Shown here: positions 46,600 through 59,551 of the stretch, one piece after another
Layout of the letters: every line of letters starts with the position of its first letter
Position numbering within the stretch: the stretch's first letter is position 1
NCBI RefSeq assembly: GCF_028554725.1
Contig: NC_071671.1
Span: 68,504,001 to 68,568,000 of the forward strand
Direction of reading: 5' to 3'
Length of the DNA: 64,000 nucleotides
DNA from: Zeugodacus cucurbitae
Lineage: Eukaryota > Arthropoda > Insecta > Diptera > Tephritidae
Program-made: the position numbers and the translations under genes
Notes under the pieces: generated by a model
Databases searched by the model: none
Told to the model about the DNA's origin: nothing
What the model saw: the letters and a program-made list of their open reading frames with translations, nothing else

Positions 46600-49500
46600 C
46601 CAATAAGCTTTAAGAAATTCGACGAAGTTTCATTTATAGGATGTACAAAGCTTTTAATTTACATAAATTGTAAAACGCATATGAACAGTAAATATTTATA
46701 TTTTTTTATGTTCTCAGTCAATGTGCAAATTTGTCACAAAAAAAATTTTTGACTGCTCATTTGCGTGTGACAGCACCACCAACACGACTAACTAAACAAC
46801 AATCATACCAATCCTAGCTTTCAAAATAATAAGTTAAGGCTGCACATGTTGTACTCGAATGAAAACATATTAATAAAATAAAAAGAGACGAGTCGTGAAC
46901 AAATAAGGCAAGCACACACACGCACACATAAGTGGTATTTGTGTATAACGCCATATTTATGCACGAATAACTGACAACAAAGGTAGCAGCAACAACAACT
47001 CCACCAGTAGCAACAGTCCAGAGCACAGCAACGCCGTCACGCAACGCACTGAACGCAATTCACAGCGCAATATTTGTCAATCCACTCGAATAAATAAGCG
47101 AGCGGCGGCCAAGTGACAACTCGCTCGACGTACACGGCGGCAACACAACAACCCAGCAGCCAAGTGACCGAGCAAAAAGGCTCCAAATAACACACAGTGT
47201 ACAAAAATGAACGAATGCGGCCGTTCGCTTGTTAAAAGCACTGATTCAAATAGACATTCTGTTTTAAGTGCATCGTATTTGTTTGCAGGGATGCGTGCTG
47301 TGTACCAGGGGAAGTGTTGTGGGTCTCTTGGAAAGAAGAATGGAGGATCGAGGCGAGCGTACAGCGGGCATGCACTGAATGGATGGTTGATGAAAATACT
47401 TTACAGCTTTATTGGTTGCATGCATCCAACTGACAAAACAACATACGAAAGCAAATAATCGCACCGACACGTTCGTTCTCTAGTCGGTATTCACATACAC
47501 ATACTCAGTCATTTGCCCATTAGATGTTAAACATTCGTTTCTACTATGGATTGGTTTTCATTATAAATATGTACATTGTATATAGCACCCTGTAGGAAAT
47601 TATTAGTCTGATAGAAGCTTAATATAGTAGATTGGTTACAAAAAGGTATTTTAACGAAAATAATGAATAAAAATTATCACGATTATTTAAAGCAGATTGT
47701 GTATGATATGAATTCTTACTTTTCTTGATATTAACTGTCTTCGATTCTCAATAAGCGTTGGAGTGTAGCAAATCGAACAAACTGTGCCTGATGTGATGAA
47801 CTGAGTCTTATGTTTTCTATAAACTATTTATTTTAAGTTATAATCAATATATAGTTGAATTGTTATTTTTAAAACAATTTGCCCTTTGAGCCATCCGGAA
47901 TAGTAAAACTGGTCCAACATTTTTAAAACAAAATTTGCTGACATTATTGATAATGGTTATACCCTTTTAATGAGATTTACACCATTGTATTGAATTCAAG
48001 TCCATAACTTTGGTACTGCTATCCAATGTAATTTTTTTTTAAGAATAACAGCGAGTAGAGAACTGACGAATCGGAAACAGCTATTAATTCATAAAGTTAT
48101 TCCGTCATTGATTGACGAGATTTTTCCTACCGACTTCGCATCAAAAGTGGAACGTTGTACGACTTTTGTGCTGATTGTACAATATACTTGTTTAGTTGCT
48201 GAGCCTCGGCATCGCGGGGAACGAAAGGGGGATGGTATCGCGTTGTATGGCAAATTGTAGTTGAGTGGTGCGCCGTTTCATGCACACAACCAAAGAGGAA
48301 TGACGTCGAAGCTGGCTGATTGCTGAGTGTTGAGCGTTGAGTGGTGGTGGCAGCGCGTCGACTGAGGCCGCCTGACTACCTCACTTGATGACTAGCAGCT
48401 AGCCGTTGGACTGGCGAATTCATGTCGTGCTGTATTGCATTGTGCAAAGCTACTCATTGCCAGTGAAGTGAATGTAGATGAAAAGGGGAGCGCAGCGAAA
48501 AGTGTGTAGAATTTGTTGGATGTGCTATTAGTATTGTTGTTAAGTTGTTATGTATACATACTTATGTATATACACTAGCGTTTGCTGCTTATACAATTTC
48601 GTCTCATGCGCGCAACTCTCCGCGCTCTCTGCAATTGGTTTTGCGCACTCGGAGATTTTCATTACAAGTTGTAATTTTCTTGCTTTAATGTTTTATGTAT
48701 GTATATATGCATTTTTATGTTGTTTTTGTATATTCTGTTTCTACAACCTTGCACAACCCTCCGCTTGGACAACTATATACTTACATGCAACGTGGCTTCA
48801 ATGATAAGGTGTTGCAGGGAAAGGCATTGGTAACGGCAGACGGGTGGGTGGTTAGTGTGGCTTGTGGATGGATTGGATAATACATATGTATATATATACA
48901 TACATGTACATATGTATGTATATATGTATACAGTAGGATTTGGTTTGAAGAATAGTGGCCACATTTACAGTACAGCAACGATAAATTTTACGTTATTCAT
49001 ACGAAGTTATTTGCCTCTGTCTAATTGGGAGAAAATAGTAAACATGAAGTTATATAAATCCGCATTTCGAAAAATTTAATGCAAATTATCATGAATTTAA
49101 TAGAACACTCAAATGTGGAACTCAAACTTAGTAATCCTAAAAAATATATATCTACTCAGGTACCACCTATCGCTGTTTCACTGTACTATGAAAAAATACC
49201 GTGACAAAATAAACCTCAAATTTCTAATAACTAATTAAATGCGATTGCAGCTTTTCCAATTTATGGACCTGCTGAGTAATAAGCAGACATTCATGACCAC
49301 TTATACACAATCACATAAAAATATACTGACACGAATGTACAAAAGACCGCTCATTCATGCAAAGCTGTAAATATGTATGCTTATGTACGTGGTGGAACTA
49401 AAAGTTTCATGAATATTATGCGAATGCTAAATGGGGTTTGAAATTAAATTTTGCATTAACATCACGTTTAGTTAAAGACATTAAAAACATTAGAAAAGGA

Positions 49501-49690
49501 TTTGATTAGCATGAAAAGTAACTATTGTGTGTATTTATATGAGGATGTTATTTAAAGTTGTTCTGAGTTAATTGTGTGCATATACATATGTACATGTATT
49601 GTTATTTTCGCTATGGGTGGTCTCTCGTTTGGTTTTATATTTATAATTTTTCCAACAAAGCAATGATTGCTTGTGAGCTTTATAACAGCA
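46600..49690. other. intergenic with unique islands
   Basis: 46930-47460 and 48230-48480 are GC-richer and unique, with CAACAACAA/CAGCAAC texture in the first. They are candidate regulatory or untranslated-exon sequence. 48880-48930 is TATG repeat. Confidence 0.4.
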
Positions 49691-49692
49691 TA

Positions 49693-50387
49693 CGAGGGCT
49701 GCTATATATATTTCTGGCCTAGGCAACACTAAGTGTTGGCAGGTGCAATCTGACATTTCCATTGGAAAGTTTGACATTTTTTAGCATAACATCACTCAGA
49801 ACATTTTGTCATTTAATCGTGAATTGTTTTATTTATAGGGAATTAAAAAATTCATCTCGGTCAAAAAATGGAATTAACTCGTGAACATTTTCGTGCGATC
49901 ATTTTTCACAACTTTCGACGTGGATTATCGCGTCAAGAGTGCATCGATGAACTAAAATTTTTGTATGGCTATGAAGCACCATCCTATAGCACTGTGAAAA
50001 ACTGGAACAACGAATTCAATGAGGCCGACGCTCGCTCAAAGACGAATTCCGTGAAGGTCGTCCAAAAACAGCCGTTGTGCCAGAAAACATCGATGCCGTA
50101 CGTGAACTGATAATGAAAGACCGTCATGTAACATACCTTCATATAGAGGCATACCTATGCATTTCTCCCACCTGCATACATTCGATATTGCATGAACACC
50201 TGGCCGTAAAAAAGGTTTGTTCTCGTTGGATCCCGCACAATTTGACAATCGCTCAAAAAAAGGCTTCGAAAATTGGTTTGAGCGCATGCAAAAGTGTATA
50301 AATCTTGATGGAGAATATTTTGAAAAACAATAAAACCATTTTCGTTGATAAATATTCCTATTTTCATTATATATATAGCAGCCCTCG
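49693..50387 (+). mobile_element. internally deleted mariner element
   Basis: TA flanks (49691-49692 and 50388-50389) and matching inverted ends CGAGGGCTGCTATATATAT define a 695-bp element, about half the usual 1.3 kb of mariners. The start and end of the transposase remain while the catalytic middle is deleted. Confidence 0.88.
49868..50330 (+). pseudogene. mariner transposase, frameshifted and lacking the catalytic core
   Basis: From the ATG at 49868 it reads MELTREHFRAIIFHNFRRGL, then SRQECIDELKFLYGYEAP and the STVKNW helix-turn-helix part. Near 50030 the frame shifts, continuing EGRPKTAVVPENIDAVRELI, VTYLHIEAYLCIS, ILHEHLAVKKVCSRWIPHNL and TIAQKKA. It then jumps to the family C-terminus FENWFERMQKCINLDGEYFE and KQ-stop. 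The DD(34)D catalytic region between these parts is gone. The element cannot make active transposase. Confidence 0.85.
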
Positions 50388-50389
50388 TA

Positions 50390-51272
50390 TTATTAACTTC
50401 ATGTGTATATTTATATCGGTATAAAGTAACTATATTTTTTAAATTCCAAACTAAATTAATTAATTAATATAGCAATCAACGTAATTAATGTCCAGAAAAG
50501 ATTATTTTTTAATATGGAACAAGACATTCTTAATCCAAAACTTTTTATGCTATGGATGGAGCAGTGTTACCGTTAATACTGCGCGCTATAGCTGAATACT
50601 GATTACTGTGCGACATGCACATTCCATATTTGTGTGAGTATTTGCAGTTAAAGAGAAAACATTTACATTACATATAAACCTAATTAAAGAACTTTTGATA
50701 ACCTACCCTTAAATAATATTTTTCAGGTGTACATATACATGGGCTTACACACTTATATACATATTTATGTAATATGAAATTGAAATTCAATTAGGAAGCG
50801 GAAATGTGCTATTTTGCTATACATGCTTTCACTCATATTCAGATACAAGGGTTGCTGTATGAATAAGAACGTAATGTTTCTTCATACTATGCATGCTATT
50901 CAATTTTAAGTAGTTCTCAAGAGTGCAAATTGTACAAACAATTACCTATTTATTCATTATTTACGAAAATCTCACGATTACTTTTTGATATAGACAATAT
51001 GTTAACAAAACACAATAATAATTAGACAGAGACGGTCTCTGATCCATGATTCAGTATTTAGGCATGTGTATATCGAGTTGTCTTTGGTCTACAGTTCCGT
51101 TCTAAACGTAGTGCACTGAAATGTTTAAATAAGATTTTCCGCAATTGCCGACAATTACAATAAGAACTGCGTTGCATATACATATGTATATGTATGTATA
51201 ATACATAGACCTTAACCACAGACTTTGAGTCATAAGTAAATATATTTGTAACGAATCAATAATTATTGTATA
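50390..51272. other. intergenic, no gene seen
   Basis: AT-rich DNA with simple repeats near 51175-51200. Confidence 0.6.
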
Positions 51273-51984
51273 CTAGAGGCCGGGCCACGCATTGCTGTGG
51301 ATAAGGTATATATTATATATGATAAATTCTATTCTGCTTAACTATTTGATAAAGTGAAATTATTTAGGGAGTAACTAATTTAAATTTCTGCCAACAACTC
51401 TCTCTTGGGTTTTTTCACGCCAATTTATCAAACAATTAACCATATATGCCCTTTCGTACCTAGATCATGTGTTCCGAATTTTATAGTTTAAATTGTACCT
51501 TTGTTTTATCCCTTTTTGTTTAACTACTATTTTTTAGACGTTGCGGAAGTCTGATTTTGGCCATCAAGCATACCAACCTTCTTATAGTATCAAGGTTTGA
51601 GTGTGAGCTAAGTTATATTAGGATATCCAGATCAAATTCTCGCTTCACCAAGTGGCCGACCGGAAAGACGGATGAGCTGTGATCACGTCCACTTACCTTA
51701 AAATGTGTAAATCCTAATATCCTTCCGTGCCGTGAATATCTGTTGAAAATTTCTTATTTTTTTCTTAACCTTTTTTATTTTTTTCATTTATCCGGTTTTG
51801 CCTACATGTACGAAGTTTTAATAAGATTTACAGATTTCAATTGTAAAATTTGAAATGTAAACTATTCTATCTTTTAAGTTGGACCAAACCGCAGACGTGT
51901 GCAAAATTTCGTTAAAATCGGTTCAGTAATTGAAGCGCCAAATCCCGGACAAACAACGTGACATGAAATTTTTATATATATATT
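51273..51984 (-). mobile_element. non-autonomous Helitron-like element
   Basis: On the minus strand it ends GGCCCGGCCTCTAG followed by T, with a GC-rich GGCC-type hairpin just before the CTAG end. It starts near 51984 with TATATATATAAAAATTTCAT, like the 5' end of the 44115-46013 Helitron. The exact 5' TC is not evident. About 710 bp, with no coding sequence. Confidence 0.55.
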
Positions 51985-54749
51985 TTAATGTTGCTACAAA
52001 AAACTACCAAGTGTAAATGTCTTAGAGTCATTCTCAAGGAATTACGTAAGAATTTGTATATCTGTTATGTCTTTATATATTATGACTGTTTGTCATCTTG
52101 CGAAATTGCGGCTAACGCCAGTTCAAAGCCATAATGATTTTTTGTACAAATATAATATTATAATTCGTAATTTCATCCTAATACATTTTTATATAAATTA
52201 TCTACATATTTATAAAAAAATTGCGCCTCATATATCGTAACGTAGTATCAGCCAATTTCATTTAAAAACGATGGCTTTTGTTCATATCGCTCATTTACTT
52301 GAATAGTGTCACAACTCAAAAAACACATATTATGTAGATACAGTTTTTATGACGACGAGAAAAGGGTATGAAATTTCTCGAATTACAAGTTCTGAGGCCT
52401 TTGTGCTCAATTATAAATAACGAATAATTTCATAGAATTTTGCGACTATTTAACAATGTGTGATCATATAAATATTTTTTCTTAAGGAACAATGTTGAAA
52501 AATTAGTACTGTATATATGTAAACTCTTAAATATTTACAACATATGCATTCATACACATTACAAACAAACATTTACGCTTTAAAGTGGCAACGATGTTTC
52601 ACATCACGCCACTAGCGACTGAATACTGAAACCTTTCCCAAAGCAAAAGGCAAGCAATGCGAACACACGACACATAGCAACTCGTGCGCCTATGAGCCAT
52701 CACCCACTACTTTCGCACACACAACACACAATATGCTGGCACTTCCCCCACCTTCTGTCTGTCGCTCTCATTCGCACACATATTTGGCACCCAGCAACGA
52801 ATAACCAGGCCTAGAACGTCAGCAACAACAGCGCACACTGAGTGTCTGAGTTGTGTTTTGTTAGTGTCCCGCCTGCTACATGCAGTCACTGCATTACTTG
52901 CAGCTACACCACTGACGTGCGAGCCAAAATGAAGTTGTTCGCTTCGGCAGCCATCGGTTTCGTTGCCGAAACTCGACCGTTTTCAGAAGTGGCCAATCAA
53001 GCTGTTCGCCAGCCGAAGGGTGGGCGCGGCCGCAGCGGCAATGGTACGCGCTATCACTTTCTCACACAAGCCTTGGGTCTGCCGCCATTTCATTCGTACT
53101 CTTAGGAAAAGCGCGCACTGTAGGGATGGGACAAGCAGTCGCTGTATACGAATGTAAAATAACGAACTATAGCAAGGCTAAAGACGAAAGCAAGTCGAAC
53201 TGATTCTCGACTGTTGTTTGGTGTTGTTGATACACAATAAGAGAGGGAGAGTTGTCCGATTATGTTGTGGCGGTTTGAGCCGTCATTTATATTGGTAAAA
53301 ATGTGTATTGCATGTGTGAGAGTCGTTATTTAACTGAGGAAGTATTGGTTTTTGGGTGGTGGGGACATTCGTTTGTACTTCGTGCTTTGATTCGGATTAA
53401 TTTTATCTGCGCAAATGTTTATAGCCAAGAAATATCGTGTGAGCACAGTGACTCATTATGCAAAAGTTTTAAGGAAATTATAAAAATAAGCGAAATGATA
53501 ATTGAACAAATTTCAATATATATTTTTTTAAATAGATTTTGATTTAAATTCAGCAATGTTATATATACCTTTAAAATTAGCTATAATATTAGATTTGAAC
53601 ATAGAAATATGTTGGAGTTTGCAGTAAATAGTGCCTGTTATCCTGTTTGCTTAAAGTTTGCATTAAACAGGAACAATGTATGTTAAGTTTGCCAACAAAA
53701 TACTGTAATACAGAGAAACATTTTCTAAACGACACCTTTATTAGACGGATACCTTCTTTGGACGGAAATATTTTCATGTACGAAGAAAATGGCCCTCTCT
53801 TAGGCGGACTATAGGCGGGCAAAAATCGTTCGACGGTGGGTGTCTGTCCAATTGAGGTTTCACTCTATAATATAATCTTCATTATAAGCATTTTTAATAC
53901 CAAAGTTACGGTAACTAAATTATATATCATCAAAAAACTGTAATGTCTGTCCATTAATTTTGTCTTAAACAATTCCAAGTCTCACTAAGGCGTTAAAATT
54001 GTAAATTGTAAAAATTAAAATAAGATCGTTTTTTCGTAAAACTAACTTTTGCGGGTGTACTGACGAGAGGAAAAAAATCTCGAATATTGACTAAGTTATA
54101 GCTAATATGATGAAGCTGGCCAGAGTGCGTATTATAAAAAGTGCGTAAATTTAAAAGCGATTATCTGGAATAATTCATCGTGCTTTTTACCGATTTATCT
54201 GAAATCTGATTAGGCTCTCTACATTACTAACGGAAAGAAAAACTAAAATCTTAAATTCTGGCTTTTTTCAAAGCCTTTTTTAAGTGGAATTTTATACATA
54301 TATTTTTAAATTCTATAAGTTTGATCTTAAGAAATCACTTAATTTTTTTTCGTTAGATCAATGATTGATGAGTGAGTGAAATAGTAGTTCGTGACGAAGG
54401 AAGCAGTAAGAAAAAAAAAACTTTTGTATTCTAGATGATTCAATAAAATTGTGTTAACGTTTAGAAACAATACAAATATATTTCACCTTTAAAATTATTT
54501 AAAAAATACCGATTTTTAGGCTGACACATCACCCCTTTTGAGACTTTAAATATGTACCTAGAAAAGAAAACATAAATAAAACTGGCTAAGGCAAATTTTG
54601 AGATTTCAACCAATTACCGAAGTTATGTAACCAGAATTTTAGGAGTCTATATTTTGGATTTTGCTACATTTCTGTCACATGAGTGCATCTGGTATAATAA
54701 CAGTTATTTATATAAAATATATTTCGGATTATATCTTATTAATCTTGCA
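51985..54749. other. intergenic, one unique island
   Basis: 52570-53300 is GC-richer and unique, with CACACGACAC texture and a GGTGGGCGCGGCCGC-like box near 53020. The remainder is AT-rich and includes the MITE at 53711-53866. Confidence 0.45.
53711..53866. mobile_element. short MITE with TA flanks
   Basis: A 156-bp element lies between TA dinucleotides. The left end is CAGAGAAACATTTTCTAAAC and the inverted right end GAGTGAAACCTCAATTGGAC. Both continue with GACACC-type sequence and a GGACGG/GGCGGA-rich interior. The CAG-start ends suggest the pogo/Tigger superfamily. Confidence 0.55.
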
Positions 54750-57600
54750 TTGCTAGCCCACAGTACGTGAACGTTTCCCTTAATGAGCAGTTGGGGCAAA
54801 TACGAGCCGAGCAGCGAGAGAAAAAGAGCGCAGAAATGAGCGGGAATACACATCACACATAGCGAGCCGATGGAAATGTATTTGTTTATGAATATATACG
54901 TGCTCACTGTTTGTAGCTGCTCCACCAACGTTGTAACAGTATTTTGTTGGCATTCGAATTGTGCAGTTTGTGTAGCGCGGCTGTTAGCGGACACACTGAA
55001 CGGCAACGCGACGCATTTTCTCAACTTTTTCAATCGAGTGAATTTCGCTTTGGCTCAACTGAAGTGCATTGATAGTGAATGAAATGAAAGCAAATAGAAG
55101 TTAAAAAACGCTAAAAAGTCGGTGGCGAATTGTTGTTGTGCATGCAAAGGCATTCGAGAAATCGATAAGGAAAACAAGTGTAGCAACAAAAGCAAAGTGA
55201 AAGAGGAAAATACAAAAGTAAATAATAATAATAAAGGAAAAACGTGTGTAAAAGGAAGCAAAGGAAAGTGGGTTTAGTGCAATGTGCGCAAAGTGGGCCG
55301 AATGCTAAATAGGGGAGGAGCGCACAGCGAGTGGTGGAGAAGGCAGCGCGATTCGTGAATTGTTGTTAAAAATCAATATAAATGTTAGTATATAAAAAAC
55401 GTATTTTCGACAAACTTTTGCCGGTTACGTGTTACAGAGAGAGCAAAACAAAAACCACTTTATGTTTTATTATATACAGAATTTCCACACAGATTTGTTG
55501 AATAAACGGCGAAGTGAAATTTGTCTTATTAATCGTTTGTGGCATGAAAATGCACAGCATGCCAACAGCAACCATTTTTCTTTCCTTTACAGTGTATGTG
55601 TGCGTGTGTGTGTTTATAAAGTTTCTAATGTGAAAAATTTCACTTTACATTCTATGAGCTGATGTGCATGTGTTGTATGTTTCTATGCAATATTTGTTGT
55701 CGGTTGTGAGCGTTACCATATGTGAATGAGAAGCAGTTTAGAGCTAGAGCGGTCAAGTGAAGACTAAACGCTGAGCTGAGTGCGCGGGCAAAACACTTGA
55801 CACGCACATATATGTACATACCAGCACAGCTATTTTCACATCTGCATACATATGTTTGTGTGTGTGTATGCGCCTGTGTATAACGGCGTATATGTGATAA
55901 CGCGCCTCATGTGTGCCACTATCAGGCACAATAATAACAATAACCACCACACACATACACATTCGCATTCGTATGCGTTGTGGCCACGCGCTAGTAACGG
56001 CGTGGCATGGCATGGCAAGGCAACGCGGCATTAATCTGCTATTTCTTATTGTTGTTCCCGGCTCGCTTCAAATTGGTGCGCGTTCGCATTGGAATTTCGA
56101 TAAAAATTGTATATCGTCAACATAAACAACAACTACTAGTGCAATCGCTCATTTGGAAACAAACAAATACAACGTTTGATGATAGCGAATTCGAAGGCGA
56201 GCGAATTGGGAGCACAAAGTGGGTGAGCAGAGCGAATTCAAACGGCAACGGCAACTACGAGCCGTAGAAAGTTCACTCTCGCCGCAAAACATTCGGCTGC
56301 ATATATTTTGTTGCTTTTCGGTTTTAAATGTGTATCTGCAAGTATAACAAACACACAAAAAACAACAAATAGATAGATATAAAGCTCAAAACAGACACAT
56401 TGTAGATGCGCAGTGCAGCAATTGCGTGAGCGCGGTCTGTTGTTGGTGGTGGGTCGGTTGGCTAGAAGTTGTCACTCACTGTGCTACAGATTTACGGAGC
56501 GAATTCGCCGCTGCGAGTAGTACTTTGCTGGTGGGTGGTGCGCAATAGAAAAACAGAAAACAAGTGGAAGCAGTGGCAGCGGCATATTGGTGCTAGTGGT
56601 GTTGGTGGTGGTGCCGCATATGCCTGGTGAGAGTGAGAACGAACGTCGTGTGTGTTTAGTGCGCGCGCGCATGAGTGAGAGCGTCCGAACGACCGAGCGA
56701 AGCGCCAACAAGCATTTCAGCTTTTCACGGAGCGGTTGTGTGGTCGGTGGCATTTTGCTCGTTCGCTAGTTTCGAATTTGATGGCTGCTGTGTCAGTTAT
56801 ATCGTGCGGCAAGTCATAATTTTCAACGCGTGCGGATTTTTGTTTTCAACCCACTGGCTCATTGTGGTAGACAAATTCGCGGGCGAATAACGTAAGCCAC
56901 ATACATATACACATGTATTTGTGCTCTAGTGTGCGTACGTTTATGTGATAACAATAACAACAACATATTCAAGTGAGTGAAATAACAACAACAATACAGT
57001 GGTGTTGCAAATTAGTGCAAATATCGTTGAGCATCGCATCCAACCACCATCGCCATAGGCAAAGGCAAAGCGCACAACTCAGCCGCCCTACTTTGGATTT
57101 GTTAGTGTTTGTGCGTGTTTACGGTTGCATTGTGTGGAGTTCTTTGAAGGTGTTCGGAGGTGTGCGGTGGTGTGTGGAGGCGTGCGCCCGCTGGTATTAA
57201 AGTGCGGAAGTATTTATTGTAAATGTGTGTGCATGTGTGTGTGTGGGTGGGTGACGGAAGAATTATAAAACATTACGGCAAAGCGAAAGAATGTGGAATA
57301 GGAAACAGGGCAGCAGGAAGTAAAAGCAATCGAACACTCTATCACACTCTATTCTCCACACTACTTTCTTTGCTTGCCGCTTCTAATTCATATTCTGTGT
57401 GTGAATCGTGTGTTTTTATTTCTAATTCTCTATTGCTTTGTTGCCTAATCCTCACGCTCTCATTGTTTTGACGCGTTTGTGCGTCAGTCGGGATGAAATG
57501 TGCGTTGATGCGGTCAGCAGTGAGTGGGAAAACAGCTGAGCGTGAGTGCGTGTGTTCTTATTGACTTCGGTGTTTCTGTTTCTGTTTTTGTTTTTGTATC
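54750..57600 (+). promoter_or_regulatory. Su(z)2: candidate Su(z)2 promoter and 5' leader region
   Basis: This block is unique and GC-richer than its surroundings. On the plus strand it has the A-rich, AAAGTGAAAG and CAACAACAA texture of fly 5'UTRs, especially 55060-55400 and 56090-57030. It contains scattered GAGCG/GAGAG and TGAGTG motifs, for instance at 54800-54845 and 56660-56705, and a GCCAT PHO core near 57050. Possible first-exon donors facing the acceptor at 60333 are CAA|GTGAGT after 56972 and AAC|GTAAGC after 56891. No TATA box or start site can be fixed. The many short open frames here look like chance frames. Confidence 0.35.
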
Positions 57601-59099
57601 TATCTACCTATTGTAGATACGATTGTTTCGGCGTGAGTTCATTGAAATGCGTGTGTTCGTATGTTCGTACTGATTGTGTGCGTCTAAACAAAATATCAAC
57701 AACAACGAAGACAAATTAATAACTCAGACGCAGCGGCAAACGGCATTGAAATCATTCAAACACACGCACATAATATATGAATGTACATACCTACATACAT
57801 ATGTACAAATGTATAGCTATAATTGTAGATATGTACATTAAGTCGTATTAACTGAAGAGAAGAAAACCAGAAACATATTGTTTGAAAATAACACAGTTTC
57901 GCCGCCAAATCGTATTTATGCATGTGTTATGTGTTGTGCGTGTATAAATGTGCTTGTTTGTTGGTGTGTGTGTGTGTTGGACTACTACACCTTTTGGTGT
58001 TTCGGTTTTGTGTTTATTATTGTGATTATTATGTGCCTATTTGCCTTCAAACACTCCACTTAATTGACGTTCATTTGTGCGTCCGCGCCCGCATTTGTTT
58101 CAGCTCAAACATTTATACATATGTTTGTAAATGTAAATCTATACATACACATATGTTCGCATTCGTTAATTTATTTGTAATATTCATAGTCTGACGGCGA
58201 TCAGTCGCTATTAGCTGATCACACTGATCTATTAGCGATTAAATGTGTTGAGCTGCATTTTCTGCTTTTTATTTCTCTTTGAATGTTTATAGTTTTTCAA
58301 TAACAATTTGAAAGCTGAATGTTGTCTTATTAACTTTCATTAAAGTCACTTTTGCTTTACCTAAATGTAATGTTTTATGCATTTTTATAATTTGATACTT
58401 AATTTACTAATTTAACGCTCGAATTTGATTTAATTAATTAACTGATAACTATATATAAATAAAGTAAGTAGTTTTAACCAACTTAACCAATTTTTTGTTG
58501 AACCTGTAGTCGTGACTATTGTTAAACCGTATATCATTCAGAATTATTTAATTTAATTAATTTTACAAGTAACAGGTCGTCTCATTTAGATAAATTGTTT
58601 CGATTTAATGTTTCTTTCGAACAATATACATTGCTATAATAAAAGTTTTTTTTTAATGACTTGAACCTTAATCAAGGTAGATGGGTGTTACCCGCGTACT
58701 GTTGGTTTCTCATTATGATTACATTATTCATAACAATGTGAAAACCGAAACGAAAATTGTGATAATCAATATCAATAATGGATATAGTATGGCATGAATG
58801 GGTTAATAGTCATTAATCAATCAACCAATTAGTGATGAGTTTGTAATCGGCGCGAATTCTACAAAAACCGAAGTCTTTAATGTCTTTCAGTAATTCGTAA
58901 TTACTATGTAGAACCTTATGTACAGACATGGTTTTCTATAATTTCGCAACTTTACCGCTTCTGGGGCAATTGGCAAATTGAAGATTGCAAAGAAATGGTA
59001 CATCAGCAATTCTTTATATCTTCTGACCATTCTACCGCTATGCAATTTTACATTTTTTTACATTTAATGCTTCACTTTTTTCGGTTTTGTTAAAAATTG
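57601..59099. other. Su(z)2 upstream AT-rich spacer
   Basis: GT- and TATG-type repeats to about 58190, then strongly AT-rich DNA. No gene seen. Confidence 0.5.
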
Positions 59100-59334
59100 C
59101 AAATTCCAATTTACAATTTCCTTCATCACCACTACTTCTACAATGTTTCTTTGGCGCTTTTCGTGGCTTCCAACACTTTACGGGCGTTCCAAAGAGTGAA
59201 TGCGCGCTCGTCTCACTCGCTTTAATGCCTCTTCTTTCGTCACAATGGCTTTGTTTTCACCGAGCAAGTGCTTAGCGACTTGGCGTCGGTCAACGAGCTA
59301 GCCTAGCTAACCCGTCAGCGCAGCGAGCCGGTAG
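59100..59334 (+). other. possible alternative 5' exon of Su(z)2
   Basis: This is a unique GC-rich stretch ending GCCGGTAG|GTAAGC at 59334, which could splice to the acceptor at 60333. There is no coding signal. An alternative is that it is only conserved regulatory sequence. Confidence 0.2.
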
Positions 59335-59551
59335 GTAAGCCCAGTCATGCATTCAAGCTTTCAGTCAGTCAAGTTGTTGAATTGTCAGTCACATCAGCAA
59401 CGTGCCATATAAATCGTCACTTTTTTGTGTAGTACCGTCGTCATATCTATGTATTTCTTTTCTTTGTAGCTTTCCCTTGACTTGGTTTTATTCCCATCTT
59501 TTGTATATCTACTGCTTTGTTGTCCGCTATTCGCTAACGTTGTTGTCGTTG

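Noticed and set aside
54704..57471. Numerous 60-109 codon frames in the Su(z)2 upstream block
   Set aside because: Both strands carry them, rich in Cys/Val/Thr from GTGT/CACA repeats; none has a recognisable domain or splice context.
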